A stretch of 64,000 bases of DNA, from NCBI GenBank assembly GCA_033851265.1, contig JAWWOW010000016.1, positions 128,954-192,953 of the forward strand, given 5' to 3'. A model generated the notes under the pieces. It ran no database searches. It was not told the origin of the DNA and was given only the letters and a program-made list of their open reading frames with translations. Positions 15,964 through 24,101 of this stretch are shown piece after piece (the stretch's first letter is position 1; each line of letters starts with the position of its first letter). Source of the stretch: JAWWOW01 sp033851265 (lineage in GTDB: Bacteria; Actinomycetota; Actinomycetes; JAWWOW01). The position numbers were made by a program, and so were the translations under genes.

Positions 15964-17076
15964 CTAGTCGAGCAGCTCGCCGACGTCGACTTTCGCGATG
16001 AGCTTTGCGATGTCCGGCTCGGCTCGAAGGTCAAGGGTAGCTAGCTCCTTGTTCCGACCGAGCACGTTGACGACTAGGTCGGCCGCGATCTCGCTCATGA
16101 TCTGGGGCGCGTCTATCGACCGCCACTGGACGCCGAGAAGCGCGCCGCGTGCGAACTTCGCCGCGAGGATCGGCTCGACACGCTGGTGTCCGTAGGCGTC
16201 CGGTCCGGGGTCGCGCACGGCAACTATCCGGACGTACTTGAGTGTGGGCGCGACTGCGAACGCCTCCTTGACCGTGACGAGGATGTACCCGGCGACCATG
16301 GCCAGGTAGAGATCGGCGCGTTCCTGCTTGGTCAGCTTCTTCGTCGTGGGATTGCCGGCCGTGGTCGTGGATGGCTTTGAGTCGGGAACATCCTCGGCGT
16401 TCGGTACAACAGTGATCACGGATGCCTCGCCTCGGCTGACGCCCACCGGCGCTGCGGCGGCGTCGTTGTCCTCGAACGCCTGGGCGAGCTGGGCGAGAAC
16501 GACGTCCGAGACACCCTTGGTCAGCTGCCGCCACGTGTCGTCGAACTCCGCTTGGTAGGCGGCCTGCAGTTTGGCGTCGCTGGCGGAGATGGTCTTCACC
16601 TCAGCAGCCGCCGCCGCGTCGGCTGCTTGCTTCGCGGCGGTGCGGGCCTTGCGGGCGAAGATGCTGATGCCTTTCGTTGCCTGCTTCCGGTGACGCTTGA
16701 TGATCGGGTGCGGGTCGACAGGCGGTGGGTCGGGTGCGATCTGTCGGGTGGCCTCCGGGAACTCCGTCTCGTGCAGGCTGAGTACGTGCAGGATCGCCTG
16801 ACGCGCGTCGGCAGCTTGCTCAGCGCGCATCGCCTGAGCGAGCGCACGGGACGACGCTCCGGTTGAGCGGGCCGTGCTGCCTCCGGATCGCGAGCCGCCG
16901 GAACGAGATCCGCCGCTGAGGCCTGTGTAGTAGCCGACCGGGCCAGCCCCCGTCGAGAAGCCGGTCCGTCCAGCGCCGACGTGAACACGGGCGGCTCGCG
17001 GGCCAAGGCTTGTCCGGACGCCACGGCTTGAGACGCGAACCCGGACGCCGGGTGCCATTTTGACGGAAAAGCCCAC
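15964..17076 (-). CDS. DUF4236 domain protein
   Basis: 370 residues. The first ~55 residues match DUF4236: APGVRVRVSSRGVRTSLGPRAARVHVGAGRTGFSTGAGPVGYYTG. A Gly/Ser/Arg linker (SGGSRSGGSRSGGS) follows, then an Ala-rich coiled region with basic stretches (KRHRKQATKGISIFARKARTAAKQAADAAA). A C-terminal ~140-residue domain (KQERADLYLAMVAGYILVTVKEAF..., VRIVAVRDPG.DAYG) is of unknown fold. No signal peptide. Function unknown. Stand-alone gene on this strand. Confidence 0.7.
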   Translation of the reverse strand: MGFSVKMAPGVRVRVSSRGVRTSLGPRAARVHVGAGRTGFSTGAGPVGYYTGLSGGSRSGGSRSGGSTARSTGASSRALAQAMRAEQAADARQAILHVLSLHETEFPEATRQIAPDPPPVDPHPIIKRHRKQATKGISIFARKARTAAKQAADAAAAAEVKTISASDAKLQAAYQAEFDDTWRQLTKGVSDVVLAQLAQAFEDNDAAAAPVGVSRGEASVITVVPNAEDVPDSKPSTTTAGNPTTKKLTKQERADLYLAMVAGYILVTVKEAFAVAPTLKYVRIVAVRDPGPDAYGHQRVEPILAAKFARGALLGVQWRSIDAPQIMSEIAADLVVNVLGRNKELATLDLRAEPDIAKLIAKVDVGELLD

Positions 17077-17393
17077 GCGGTCACGCTACAAGTCAACACG
17101 TCTTAAGACCCAGCACTCCTCGACACAGTCGGCGCCCCCGGTCGACACTCGCCTGCTCAGCACATCGTGATGTCAAGCGGAAGGACCGGGACGGTGTGGC
17201 CGCAAAGCACGTCGCGCTCACCGAGGCAACACGCTGACGCGAATGCCCGCGACGTTGCATCACGCCTTGGGGGTCGCATCCGACAGACATGGCTGTCCAT
17301 CCCGAGCTGGCACTATCGCTCGCTTCGGCGGGCGCTCGACGAGCGATCTGGATCGGCACGTACGTTGTGGGCGAGAGGTGAGATGATCGCGCG
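17077..17393. other. Gap without a recognised gene
   Basis: This 317-base stretch lies between divergent genes and probably holds both promoters. I see no convincing ORF, repeat or structured element in it. Confidence 0.4.
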
Positions 17394-18119
17394 GTGCCGT
17401 TCGATGCCCGCGTGCTTCAGGTGCTCATCGCCTCGCCGGGGGACGTTGCCCAAGAGCGCGATCTGATCGCCCAGGTGATCCATGAGTGGAACGCCGTCTA
17501 CGCCCGCGAACGCAATGTCGTACTCATGCCGCTCCGGTGGGAGACCGACGCATACCCGGTCTACGGCTCGCCACCGCAGACCGTCATCAATGAGCAGGTC
17601 GTCGCCCACGCCGACCTCGCGGTCGGGATCTTCTGGACGCGGCTCGGCACGAAGACGGAGATCGCGGAGAGCGGCACCGTCGAGGAGATCGATCGCATCG
17701 GGGAGGAGGACAAGCCCGTCCTCCTCTACCTTTCGCGGGTACCAGTGGATCCGGAAGCCTTGGACCTGAAGCAGTACGGGAGGCTGTCGGCCTTCAAGAA
17801 GCGGGTCTACCCCCACGGCTTGGTTGAGTCCTATACGTCGCTGGAGGAGTTCAAGGACAAGGTTTCGCGGCAGTTGGCTGCGGCCGTTCGCGACGTGATC
17901 GATCGGACGACACGGGCCCCTTCTGCCGCCGCGTCGCCGGCGCCGCGCCTCGATCTGTTGGTGACCCGCGACACCATCGATGACGTGGTTGTCGCGGACC
18001 AGGTAATCCCGGTCACGCACGTCGTGCTCGGACGAGGACAAGATTCCGGACTACGAACCCGACGTCGTCACCGGCAACAAGCTCGCAGCGTTCACCATCG
18101 GTCAGACGCTCGGCACTGA
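17394..18119 (+). CDS. DUF4062-like (TIR-related) protein, N-terminal part, probably frameshifted
   Basis: GTG start at 17394. Residues 6-130 match the DUF4062/TIR-like pattern: RVLQVLIASPGDVAQERDLI, IHEWNAVYARERNVVLMPLRWE, NEQVVAHADLAVGIFWTRLGTKT, SGTVEEIDRIGEEDKPVLLYLSRVP. A helical segment (FKKRVYPHGLVESYTSLEEFKDKVSRQL) follows. Near 18030 the frame appears to slip, and the last ~30 residues (RGQDSGLRTRRRHRQQ...) are low-quality Arg-rich sequence. The sensible continuation is in the next frame (18037-18615). Such domains occur in nucleotide-signalling and defence proteins. The catalytic role here is unknown. Confidence 0.6.
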   Translation: MPFDARVLQVLIASPGDVAQERDLIAQVIHEWNAVYARERNVVLMPLRWETDAYPVYGSPPQTVINEQVVAHADLAVGIFWTRLGTKTEIAESGTVEEIDRIGEEDKPVLLYLSRVPVDPEALDLKQYGRLSAFKKRVYPHGLVESYTSLEEFKDKVSRQLAAAVRDVIDRTTRAPSAAASPAPRLDLLVTRDTIDDVVVADQVIPVTHVVLGRGQDSGLRTRRRHRQQARSVHHRSDARH

Positions 18120-18615
18120 TGTCGACCGCGCGTACTACCGGAAGGTCGTCAGGTGGTACCAGCAGAGCGCCCTGGCGGCCTCCTTCCGGCTCGCGCTGAA
18201 GAACACGGGTGACGATGCCGTTCGCGACCTGCACTTGGATCTCAGTCTCACGACCGAGACGGAGGGTACGTCGCTTTTCACCGGCACCCTCGAGATGCCG
18301 AAGGCGTCGTCGGCGCAGCTCTTATGGAGCCCGTGGGCGAGTGCCCCGGCGAGCGAACCGCTCCCCGGGCCCACCTGGCGAATGGAAGAAGACGTCCAGG
18401 TTGTTCAGGTTGATCGGACGATCAGCTGGGGACCAAGGTTCGGCTGGATCACCGCCGGAGACGGTTCACTCGACCTGCAGATCACCGTCTACAGCAGTTC
18501 GGCTCCGCCCTTTGGGCTCAATGCACGGGTCAGTGTGAAGACCGACGAACGGGTCATGACGTACTCGGAAATCCTTGACGCCGCCGGAGTCACGCCCAGC
18601 TCGGGGCGCGGCTGA
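18037..18615 (+). pseudogene. Displaced C-terminal half of the DUF4062-like gene
   Basis: Read in this frame, the sequence starts EDKIPDYEPDVVTGNKLAAFTIGQTLGTDVDRAYYRKVVRWYQQ and runs to a TGA at 18615. It contains a beta-sandwich-like region (FRLALKNTGDDAVRDLHLDLSLT, WRMEEDVQVVQVDRTISWGP, LDLQITVYSSSAPP). It has no start of its own near its beginning and overlaps the Arg-rich end of the preceding frame. A single-base indel near 18030 would fuse the two into a protein of ~406 residues: a TIR-like domain plus a C-terminal ligand- or membrane-facing domain. Confidence 0.55.
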
Positions 18616-18763
18616 CAGCCGGTTGGGGTCGCCGATCATGTCAGAGCCGGACGACTGCTGCAGGTCCACAGTCGGATGCCCGGGAAGGTCCTTGTCACGG
18701 CTCGTGGCTGGCGTCGTCTCCTTCCCAACCTCCTGATCCGATGGAGAATGAGATCCTGCGGGC

Positions 18764-19336
18764 GTGGGAAACGAAGACGAGCGGGTCGAGTACTCGGCGA
18801 CCAACGACGTCTACATGCATTACGACGGATTTCGGTGGCAGGCTGGGTCATTCCTCGTCACCGGTGTATTCGTGTTCTGGGGCCTACTCATTCAGCAGCA
18901 ACTGCCACGGGCCGTCATCGTGGTGGCCAGCTTTTTGGTCACAGTGCTCATGGCGATATGGCTTCTGTTCGCCCACCACTACCGACAGATCTACCTCGCG
19001 AAGCTGCACCGACTTCGCGAGCTAGAACGACAGATCGGCGCGGAACAACATCGCCGATTCAGCCGCCTCGACGCGGTCGGGGCGTTGATATACCCGTCGG
19101 TAGGACCGCGTGGGCATCACCTGGACATCGCCGTGTTCGTGGTGACCTCGGTGGGCAGCGTGGCATTAGGCGCCGCGCGCGACGGCTTTGCCTGGGTGCT
19201 GCTCTCGTCCTTGCCGCTCGTGACAGCTGTAGCGGGCTTGGTGCTGTGGAACGAACGCCGCTACATCGCGCGCCTGCAGACGGTGGTCGAGATGTACAAC
19301 GTTAACCGAACACCGGCAGAGGGAGCGCATCGATAG
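18764..19336 (+). CDS. Four-helix membrane protein in the DUF4062/TIR group
   Basis: 190 residues, GTG start. Two membrane helices (AGSFLVTGVFVFWGLLI and IVVASFLVTVLMAIWLLFA) are followed by a basic helix (YRQIYLAKLHRLRELERQIGAEQHRRF). Two more helices (LDIAVFVVTSVGSVALGA and VLLSSLPLVTAVAGLVLW) and a short tail follow. This 2+2 layout with a cytosolic helical linker resembles membrane effectors such as SLATT-like proteins, but I cannot assign a family. It lies 150 bases after the DUF4062-like gene in the same direction, so a sensor/effector pair is plausible. Confidence 0.6.
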   Translation: MGNEDERVEYSATNDVYMHYDGFRWQAGSFLVTGVFVFWGLLIQQQLPRAVIVVASFLVTVLMAIWLLFAHHYRQIYLAKLHRLRELERQIGAEQHRRFSRLDAVGALIYPSVGPRGHHLDIAVFVVTSVGSVALGAARDGFAWVLLSSLPLVTAVAGLVLWNERRYIARLQTVVEMYNVNRTPAEGAHR

Positions 19337-19512
19337 AACTGGCGCGTGCCCTATCCGCGGCGTGCGAATCGCCCTACGGGATCGTTGATAGCGACGGTCA
19401 AATCCGCGCACGTAACTGCCATTCCCGGTTGCTTCACGCATGTTGTGTGAACGATGCAGCGGCCTCTATCGGACACGATGCGGTATGCCGATGACGGTTC
19501 ATCCGACCCCAG

Positions 19513-19648
19513 CTAGCACGTGATGGCGACGAAGACCGGGCCGTGCTCCCCCGTTGATCTGAAGGTGATCAAACTGGTCCAAGTCGTTCTCGGCGAAGGT
19601 GCGCAGCTCTTTGATCAATGCGCGACTGTCCTCGGCGCTGTACGCCAC
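19513..19648 (-). pseudogene. Possible ~45-residue gene broken by one G in a G5 run
   Basis: Starting at a GTG (19648), the frame reads AYSAEDSRALIKELRTFAENDLDQFDHLQI. A run of five G follows; removing one G gives NGEHGPVFVAITC and a TAG at 19513. As written it runs into a less protein-like tail. The pattern EDLDQ(F/W)D...G.V.V.I resembles a conserved small domain, but I cannot name it. Otherwise the 460-base gap between 19337 and 19800 shows nothing clear. Confidence 0.3.
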
Positions 19649-19800
19649 GGCCGCACCGTATCGAGATCGGGCAGGAACGGGGCCGCTTCGTCTGTCGCCT
19701 TGGCGTCGGACTTCGGTGCCGATAGAGCGGCACATGATGTCTGCCGCTCGTGTCAGGTGCATACCGCTGCGGTAGGTCGCGAGCGTGGCACTATCCCGGT

Positions 19801-20808
19801 ATGACCGGTTCATCTGCGGGCGGATCAACGAGTGGACCCGAGCCGGCTGCGTTCATTTCTCATAGCAGCCACGACAAGAGACTCTTCGTTCGTCCATTGG
19901 TCGAGTGCATCGCAGACCAAGGCGTGGACGTTTGGTACGACGAATACTCAATGCGGCCAGGCGACTCGCTCTCCGCGTCAATAGATCGCGGTCTGGCGAC
20001 AGCGCACCAGGGCGTCGTAGTCATCAGCCCCGCGTTCATTGAAACCGCAAAGCAAAGCGGGTGGACGCATTATGAGCTGCGTGGCATCGTGTCGAACTCT
20101 ATTGGCGGAAGCCACCGGCGGATCGTCCCGGTATGGCTCGATGTCACCGCGGACGACGTTAGAGAGTGGTCGCCGCCGTTAGCCGATCTGCTCGCAATCG
20201 ACGCCAGTACTAAGCCAATTGAGGCAGTCGCCTTGGAGATCGTCCAGGTCATCGCGCCATCCAAGGCTGGTGGGTTACAGCGTCAAAGGTTTATGCAGAT
20301 GATGCGTCAGAAGGGGCGGTCGGCGCAGGCGCGCCTCCACGACCTGAACGCTGCCCCAATTGTGGAACGACGAACACCCGGCAGCGTACCGCTGCGTGCA
20401 CTCTTGGTTACTCAAATTTTGGCTGACTGCGGCGCTGAGCATGCGAGCGACTTTGTCGGCTTCTTGGAAGACCTCGCGCGTGACTTGCACCACGAAACGG
20501 AACTTCGGTTGTGGGAGGCGATCGCAGGTAGTTACTCACTAGCTTGTAGCACGTACGACTTGGATTCTGCTCAGCGCCTTGCTCTCTATAAGACCCTCGT
20601 TCTCGCTTCGTTTGGACAAGCCGACGAGGAGGCAGTGGAGGTGCTCACTCCCGATGTGGCAGGTCCGGTGCTCGAACATTTTCAGACGTTGATGAGCATG
20701 GTGCGCGGCGAAGCTGTCATAGGGGAAGGTGGGCTCCGCGGCCTCTTGATGCCGGTAGAGCCGAGCGATGATGAAGCTGCCAGCCCGGCGGCAGGAGACA
20801 TCTCCTGA
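19801..20808 (+). CDS. TIR-domain protein
   Basis: 335 residues from the ATG at 19801. The N-terminal TIR domain (residues ~16-125) has box 1 AAFISHSSHDKRLFVRPLVECI, GVDVWYDEYSMRPGDSLSASIDRGL, GVVVISPAFI and the likely catalytic Glu92 in GWTHYELRGI. NAD-cleaving bacterial TIR proteins have a Glu at this place. The remaining ~200 residues are helical (LRALLVTQILADCGAEHASDFVGFLEDLARDL...) and may be the sensing part. No membrane segment. Base composition is visibly less GC-rich than its neighbours, suggesting separate acquisition. Likely abortive-infection type defence or signalling. Confidence 0.82.
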   Translation: MTGSSAGGSTSGPEPAAFISHSSHDKRLFVRPLVECIADQGVDVWYDEYSMRPGDSLSASIDRGLATAHQGVVVISPAFIETAKQSGWTHYELRGIVSNSIGGSHRRIVPVWLDVTADDVREWSPPLADLLAIDASTKPIEAVALEIVQVIAPSKAGGLQRQRFMQMMRQKGRSAQARLHDLNAAPIVERRTPGSVPLRALLVTQILADCGAEHASDFVGFLEDLARDLHHETELRLWEAIAGSYSLACSTYDLDSAQRLALYKTLVLASFGQADEEAVEVLTPDVAGPVLEHFQTLMSMVRGEAVIGEGGLRGLLMPVEPSDDEAASPAAGDIS

Positions 20809-21118
20809 CAATTACCTGCGTCAGCTTTCCAGGAGCCGGCGTCGCGGAGTCTTTCAACTAACGCGTAGCGCCGGAGTGTCCGCAGGCAGGCCGGGAAGCG
20901 TGATCAAGAGCTTGACCTACTCGCTGGCACCTGCCCCGCCGTCGACCTTGAGTCGATTGCCCGCTCTACCGTCAAAACGAACAGAACCGTCACTATCGAG
21001 TGCGCCGGAAAGCCGTGATCACGCGATCGCTATTGAGTCATGCTCCTCGTCCTCAGCGGAAGCGGGGCGCGACGTCAACGCGGCGCTGTTGGCCTTGTCG
21101 ACTGACACACTGCGCTCG

Positions 21119-21940
21119 ATGACACCGGACCGCAGGGAGATGATCGCTGGCATTTTCGACCGCGCCGCGCCGATGTACGACGACGTTGGTGTCGACTACT
21201 TCCGGCCCATCGCGCAGATGCTCGTCGACGCTGTCGACCTGCGGCCCGGGGACCGCGTGCTCGACCTGGGCTGCGGCCGAGGCGCCGTCCTGTTCCTCGC
21301 CGCCCCGGCCGTCACGCCCGGCGGGCACGTCACGGGGATCGACCTCGCGCCAGCCATGGTCGAGGCGACCGCGCACGACCTCGCGAGCAGCGGCGTGTCG
21401 AACGCAGACGTGCGACTCGGCGACGCTCAGCAGCCGATGACCGACGAGTCGTCGTACGACGTCGTGCTGGCGTCGTTGTCGCTGTTCTTCCTCCCACGAC
21501 CGTTGGATGCCCTCGTGGCCTATCGGCAGGCACTGACACCCGGGGGTCGGCTCGGCTTCACGACGTTCGCCGGCGACGACGACCGGTGGTCCTGGCTGGA
21601 CGAGATGCGTCGCACGTACTCGCAACAAGGGCCTGCGCCGCAACTGGGGCACGAGACGTTTCGCGACGACGTGACGATCGCTCACCTCCTGACCGAGGCC
21701 GGGTTCAGCGACGTCAGCTCCAGCACACATGTGCTGCCCGTGACATTCACCGACGCCGAGCAGTGGTGGCAGTGGACGTGGTCCCAGGGCATGCGCACAT
21801 TCTGGGAACAGCTCGATGAGTCAGCGTTGGCCGGCGCTCGGGCGTTCGCCATGAACCAACTCGCGACGATGCGCAACGCCGAGGGCGTCATCGAGCTGCG
21901 GCAACCGATCCGGGTCACAACCGCGGCCGCCACCGGCTAG
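21119..21940 (+). CDS. SAM-dependent class I methyltransferase (UbiE-like)
   Basis: 273 residues from the ATG at 21119. Homologous proteins begin at the MTPDRREMIAGIFDRAAPMYDDVGVDYF segment, and the 350 bases upstream in frame look non-coding. SAM-binding motif I is RVLDLGCGRGAVLFLAA (LDLGCGRG), motif II GHVTGIDLAPAMVEA, and the post-motif YDVVLASLSLFFLPRP. The C-terminal half (FTDAEQWWQWTWSQGMRTFWEQL) would form the substrate cap. Acceptor unknown. It lies 240 bases before the GW-family/enoyl reductase operon, so it may tailor the same product as the FabH and FabI homologues. No clear ribosome site. The 310-base gap before it (20809-21118) shows no other feature. Confidence 0.78.
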   Translation: MTPDRREMIAGIFDRAAPMYDDVGVDYFRPIAQMLVDAVDLRPGDRVLDLGCGRGAVLFLAAPAVTPGGHVTGIDLAPAMVEATAHDLASSGVSNADVRLGDAQQPMTDESSYDVVLASLSLFFLPRPLDALVAYRQALTPGGRLGFTTFAGDDDRWSWLDEMRRTYSQQGPAPQLGHETFRDDVTIAHLLTEAGFSDVSSSTHVLPVTFTDAEQWWQWTWSQGMRTFWEQLDESALAGARAFAMNQLATMRNAEGVIELRQPIRVTTAAATG

Positions 21941-22022
21941 GGCAGTCAGTGCGGAGCCGACGCAACGGCTCGCGCTACGCAAGAGGGTCGTGGCGACGCA
22001 AAGGGGTGGTGCGGGCCGCGTT

Positions 22023-22036
22023 TGAGAGCGCTCTCA
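22023..22036. promoter_or_regulatory. 14-bp perfect palindrome (LacI-family operator type)
   Basis: TGAGAGCGCTCTCA, centred on CG, has the form of LacI/GalR-family operators. It lies 144 bases before the first gene of the enoyl reductase operon and next to the fifth copy of the shared dyad motif (22042-22060). No LacI-family gene is visible in the window. Confidence 0.35.
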
Positions 22037-22041
22037 CCCTT

Positions 22042-22060
22042 TGTCGAATGACCGTCATGA
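22042..22060 (-). promoter_or_regulatory. Copy 5 of shared 19-bp dyad motif (inverted)
   Basis: On the minus strand it reads TCATGACGGTCATTCGACA. It keeps CATGACGG, the CG at positions 15-16 and the final CA of the other four copies. It lies 120 bases before the operon at 22180. Confidence 0.45.
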
Positions 22061-22179
22061 CAGCAAGCCGCCACTGCGGGCAGTCCGCTAGCGGGTTTCG
22101 TGTGACGTCCGACGTGATTTCCTCAAGCTTCCGTCTGCCGTGGCTGGCCGGCACACCAGGAAAGGACTCTTGCGCGATC

Positions 22180-22464
22180 ATGTCCGTCGTTGAGACGCAG
22201 TCGCTTTTCACCCCAGACGACGGACTGCTCGAGGCCCTGCCCGTGCTCAGACAACTCGTCCGGGCTGACTACCTGCTGACGCGTGCTGACTATGTCGGAG
22301 ACGTCGGGCCCGATCGGCGGCGCGACCTAGAGGACAACTTCATGCACGCTCGACGCACCGTCACAGCACGGCTGATCGCAAGCGGCTGGTCTGCGCCGGG
22401 GTCAGTGCTCCACCCACGCCGCCGCTCGCGCAGAGTGAACTGGGCGCGGTCCACGGATGAGTGA
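22180..22464 (+). CDS. Small GW[ST][PA]P-family protein, copy 3
   Basis: 94 residues. ATG at 22180, ribosome site AGGAAAGGA somewhat far upstream (~13 bases). Core DDGLLEALPVLRQLVRADYLLTRADYV, linker, then HARRTVTARLIASGWSAPG and an added basic tail (PRRRSRRVNW) that the other copies lack. The GW is followed by S-A-P rather than S-P-P. It is the first gene of a translationally coupled trio: its last codons overlap the next start by 8 bases. Confidence 0.65.
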   Translation: MSVVETQSLFTPDDGLLEALPVLRQLVRADYLLTRADYVGDVGPDRRRDLEDNFMHARRTVTARLIASGWSAPGSVLHPRRRSRRVNWARSTDE

Positions 22465-22693
22465 CCTCGGCATCTGGGCTCAGCCCTTCCCTACTGCTGA
22501 GAACAGACTCATCGCGTTGATGCCCGCGTTGCGAGCCCTCGTCGAAGCTGACCGAGAGGTAGCGCAAGCTGCGTGGCTGCGAAAGGTCGAGCCGAAGATG
22601 CGCGGCGGAGTCGAAGCGCGGCGCGACCTTGCTGCCTTGGAAGTGGCAGCGCAGCTGGTCGCGTCCGGCTGGTCTCCACCCTTACACCCGTGA
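22457..22693 (+). CDS. Small GW[ST][PA]P-family protein, copy 4
   Basis: 78 residues. ATG inside the 3' end of copy 3. Core NRLIALMPALRALVEADREVAQAAWLRKV, charged linker (RGGVEARRDLAAL), end EVAAQLVASGWSPPLHP. Its stop TGA overlaps the GTG start of the enoyl reductase (GTGA). Such tight coupling between two different GW-family members and an FabI/InhA-like enzyme suggests fixed stoichiometry. They may form a heteromeric partner of the reductase. No family recognised. Confidence 0.68.
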   Translation: MSDLGIWAQPFPTAENRLIALMPALRALVEADREVAQAAWLRKVEPKMRGGVEARRDLAALEVAAQLVASGWSPPLHP

Positions 22694-23475
22694 CGGATCC
22701 GTTTTCCGATCCGAGGCTGCTCCCTGGCAAACGCCTACTCGTGACCGGGGTTGCCACCGACTCCTCCATCGCGTTTGCCGTGGCGCGGATCGCGCAGGAA
22801 CAGGGCGCGACCGTTGTGTTGTCGTCGTTCGGCCGGATCATGAGCATCACGCAGCGCAGCGCGAAACGGCTGCCGCAGCCGGCTCCGGTGATCGAGTTCG
22901 ACGTCAGCGACGACGCACATCTCGCCTCGCTGTCCGAACGGCTCAGTGAGCACATCGACGGGCTCGACGGCATTCTCCACGCGATCGGCTACGCGCCGCA
23001 GAGCGCGCTGGGCGGTAACTTCCTCAACACCGCGTGGGAGGACGTCAGCACCGCGTTGCACGTTTCAACATTCTCGCTCGCATCGTTGACAGTTGCGGCC
23101 CGGCCACTGCTCAGCCATGGGGCGAGCGTCGTCGGTCTCGACTTCGACGCGACCGTCGCATGGCCGTGCTACGACTGGATGGGTGTTGCGAAGGCCGGAC
23201 TCGAGTCCTGCGCGCGCTACCTCGCCCGGGACCTCGGGCCAGACGGTATTCGGGTCAACCTCGTCGCCGCGGGTCCGCTTCGGACGATGGCTGCCACGTC
23301 GATCCCGGGGTTCGAGGCGTTCGAGGAGGTGTGGGACCAGCGAGCTCCGCTGGGGTGGAACGTCAACGACACCGAGCCCGCCGCGCAGGCCTGCGTCGCA
23401 TTGCTTTCTGATTGGTTCCCAGCGACCACGGGCGAGATCGTGCACGTAGACGGTGGAGTGCACGCGGTGGGCTGA
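22690..23475 (+). CDS. Enoyl-ACP reductase, InhA/FabI-like
   Basis: 261 residues from the GTG at 22690, coupled to the previous stop. Short-chain dehydrogenase fold of the FabI/InhA branch: NADH site GVATDSSIAFAVARIAQEQGA, DFDA, catalytic Tyr161 and Lys168 (CYDWMGVAKAG), RVNLVAAGPLRT, WDQRAPLGWN and DWFPATTGEIVHVDGG. All match mycobacterial InhA closely. Two differences stand out: the residue corresponding to InhA Ser94 is Ala (HAIGY), and the substrate-binding loop before WDQRAP is about ten residues shorter, which suggests shorter substrates. It reduces the 2-enoyl double bond in acyl chain elongation. Probably an accessory enzyme of the FabH-like pathway in this region. Confidence 0.88.
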   Translation: MTDPFSDPRLLPGKRLLVTGVATDSSIAFAVARIAQEQGATVVLSSFGRIMSITQRSAKRLPQPAPVIEFDVSDDAHLASLSERLSEHIDGLDGILHAIGYAPQSALGGNFLNTAWEDVSTALHVSTFSLASLTVAARPLLSHGASVVGLDFDATVAWPCYDWMGVAKAGLESCARYLARDLGPDGIRVNLVAAGPLRTMAATSIPGFEAFEEVWDQRAPLGWNVNDTEPAAQACVALLSDWFPATTGEIVHVDGGVHAVG

Positions 23476-23514
23476 TGCCAAACCGCCGGGCTCGCATCTC
23501 GTCGTACGCAGGCC

Positions 23515-23934
23515 CTACTGCCGCTGTGAGTGGGGTCCGGCAGAACCGCTGCCGGGGTCGGATACCTGCCGTCGTTCGAGCGCGTCTGCGATGGAATCGA
23601 AAAGCATCCGCACTGACGCACCCTTGGGGATGTAGATGTCCAGCTCGGATTCCAAGTGCGCACTGAGTTCTCCGGTGCTGTCCCCGGAATAGCCAGCGAT
23701 GAAGGCATGTGGGACGAGCGCGCGCAGTTGTGGCAAAGCCTGGGAGCCGCGTAGCTCGTCCATGTACTGGTCGAGGATGATCACATCTGGTTGAAACCGC
23801 GCAGCCGTCTCAATCGCTTCGCGTCCGTTGGCGGCCTCACCGATGATCGTGAACCGGGTATCGCAATCGACAATGAAGTTCATGAGGTCTCGGAGGATGT
23901 CGCTGTCGTCTACGAGCAGAACGCTTACCGTCAT
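23515..23934 (-). CDS. Single-domain response regulator, copy B
   Basis: 139 residues from the ATG at 23934 (GGGAG five bases upstream). Near-identical to copy A at 13421-13822 over the first ~120 residues: LLVDDSDILRDLMNFIVD, D55 in IILDQYMDELRG, switch Ser in AGYSGDS, Lys in YIPKG. The two differ at about one residue in eight, mostly outside the active site. The tails differ (SGSAGPHSQRQ here). No output domain. It is convergent with the enoyl reductase gene and preceded by the same 19-bp motif and hairpin as copy A. It probably has the same or a competing partner. Confidence 0.82.
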   Translation of the reverse strand: MTVSVLLVDDSDILRDLMNFIVDCDTRFTIIGEAANGREAIETAARFQPDVIILDQYMDELRGSQALPQLRALVPHAFIAGYSGDSTGELSAHLESELDIYIPKGASVRMLFDSIADALERRQVSDPGSGSAGPHSQRQ

Positions 23935-24015
23935 CACCACTCCCATCCAACAGTCCCGCACCAAGCATCTCGACGACGATGGCCGGTCGATCCCCCGGCG
24001 GCTGTCGTGCCGATG

Positions 24016-24034
24016 CCATGACGGGCATACGTCA
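24016..24034 (+). promoter_or_regulatory. Copy 4 of shared 19-bp dyad motif
   Basis: CCATGACGGGCATACGTCA, identical to the copy at 13896, 82 bases upstream of receiver copy B. Confidence 0.55.
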
Positions 24035-24101
24035 GAGCTAAGGCGCGAGTCACGTGTCAGCGGTGCACGACACTGAGCAGGCACCCGCGCTCACCGCCGG
24101 T

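Noticed and set aside
20768..21118. A 117-residue N-terminal extension of the methyltransferase
   Set aside because: The segment is Ser/Pro/Arg-rich with no recognisable fold, and methyltransferases of this type begin near residue 118 of the longer frame.
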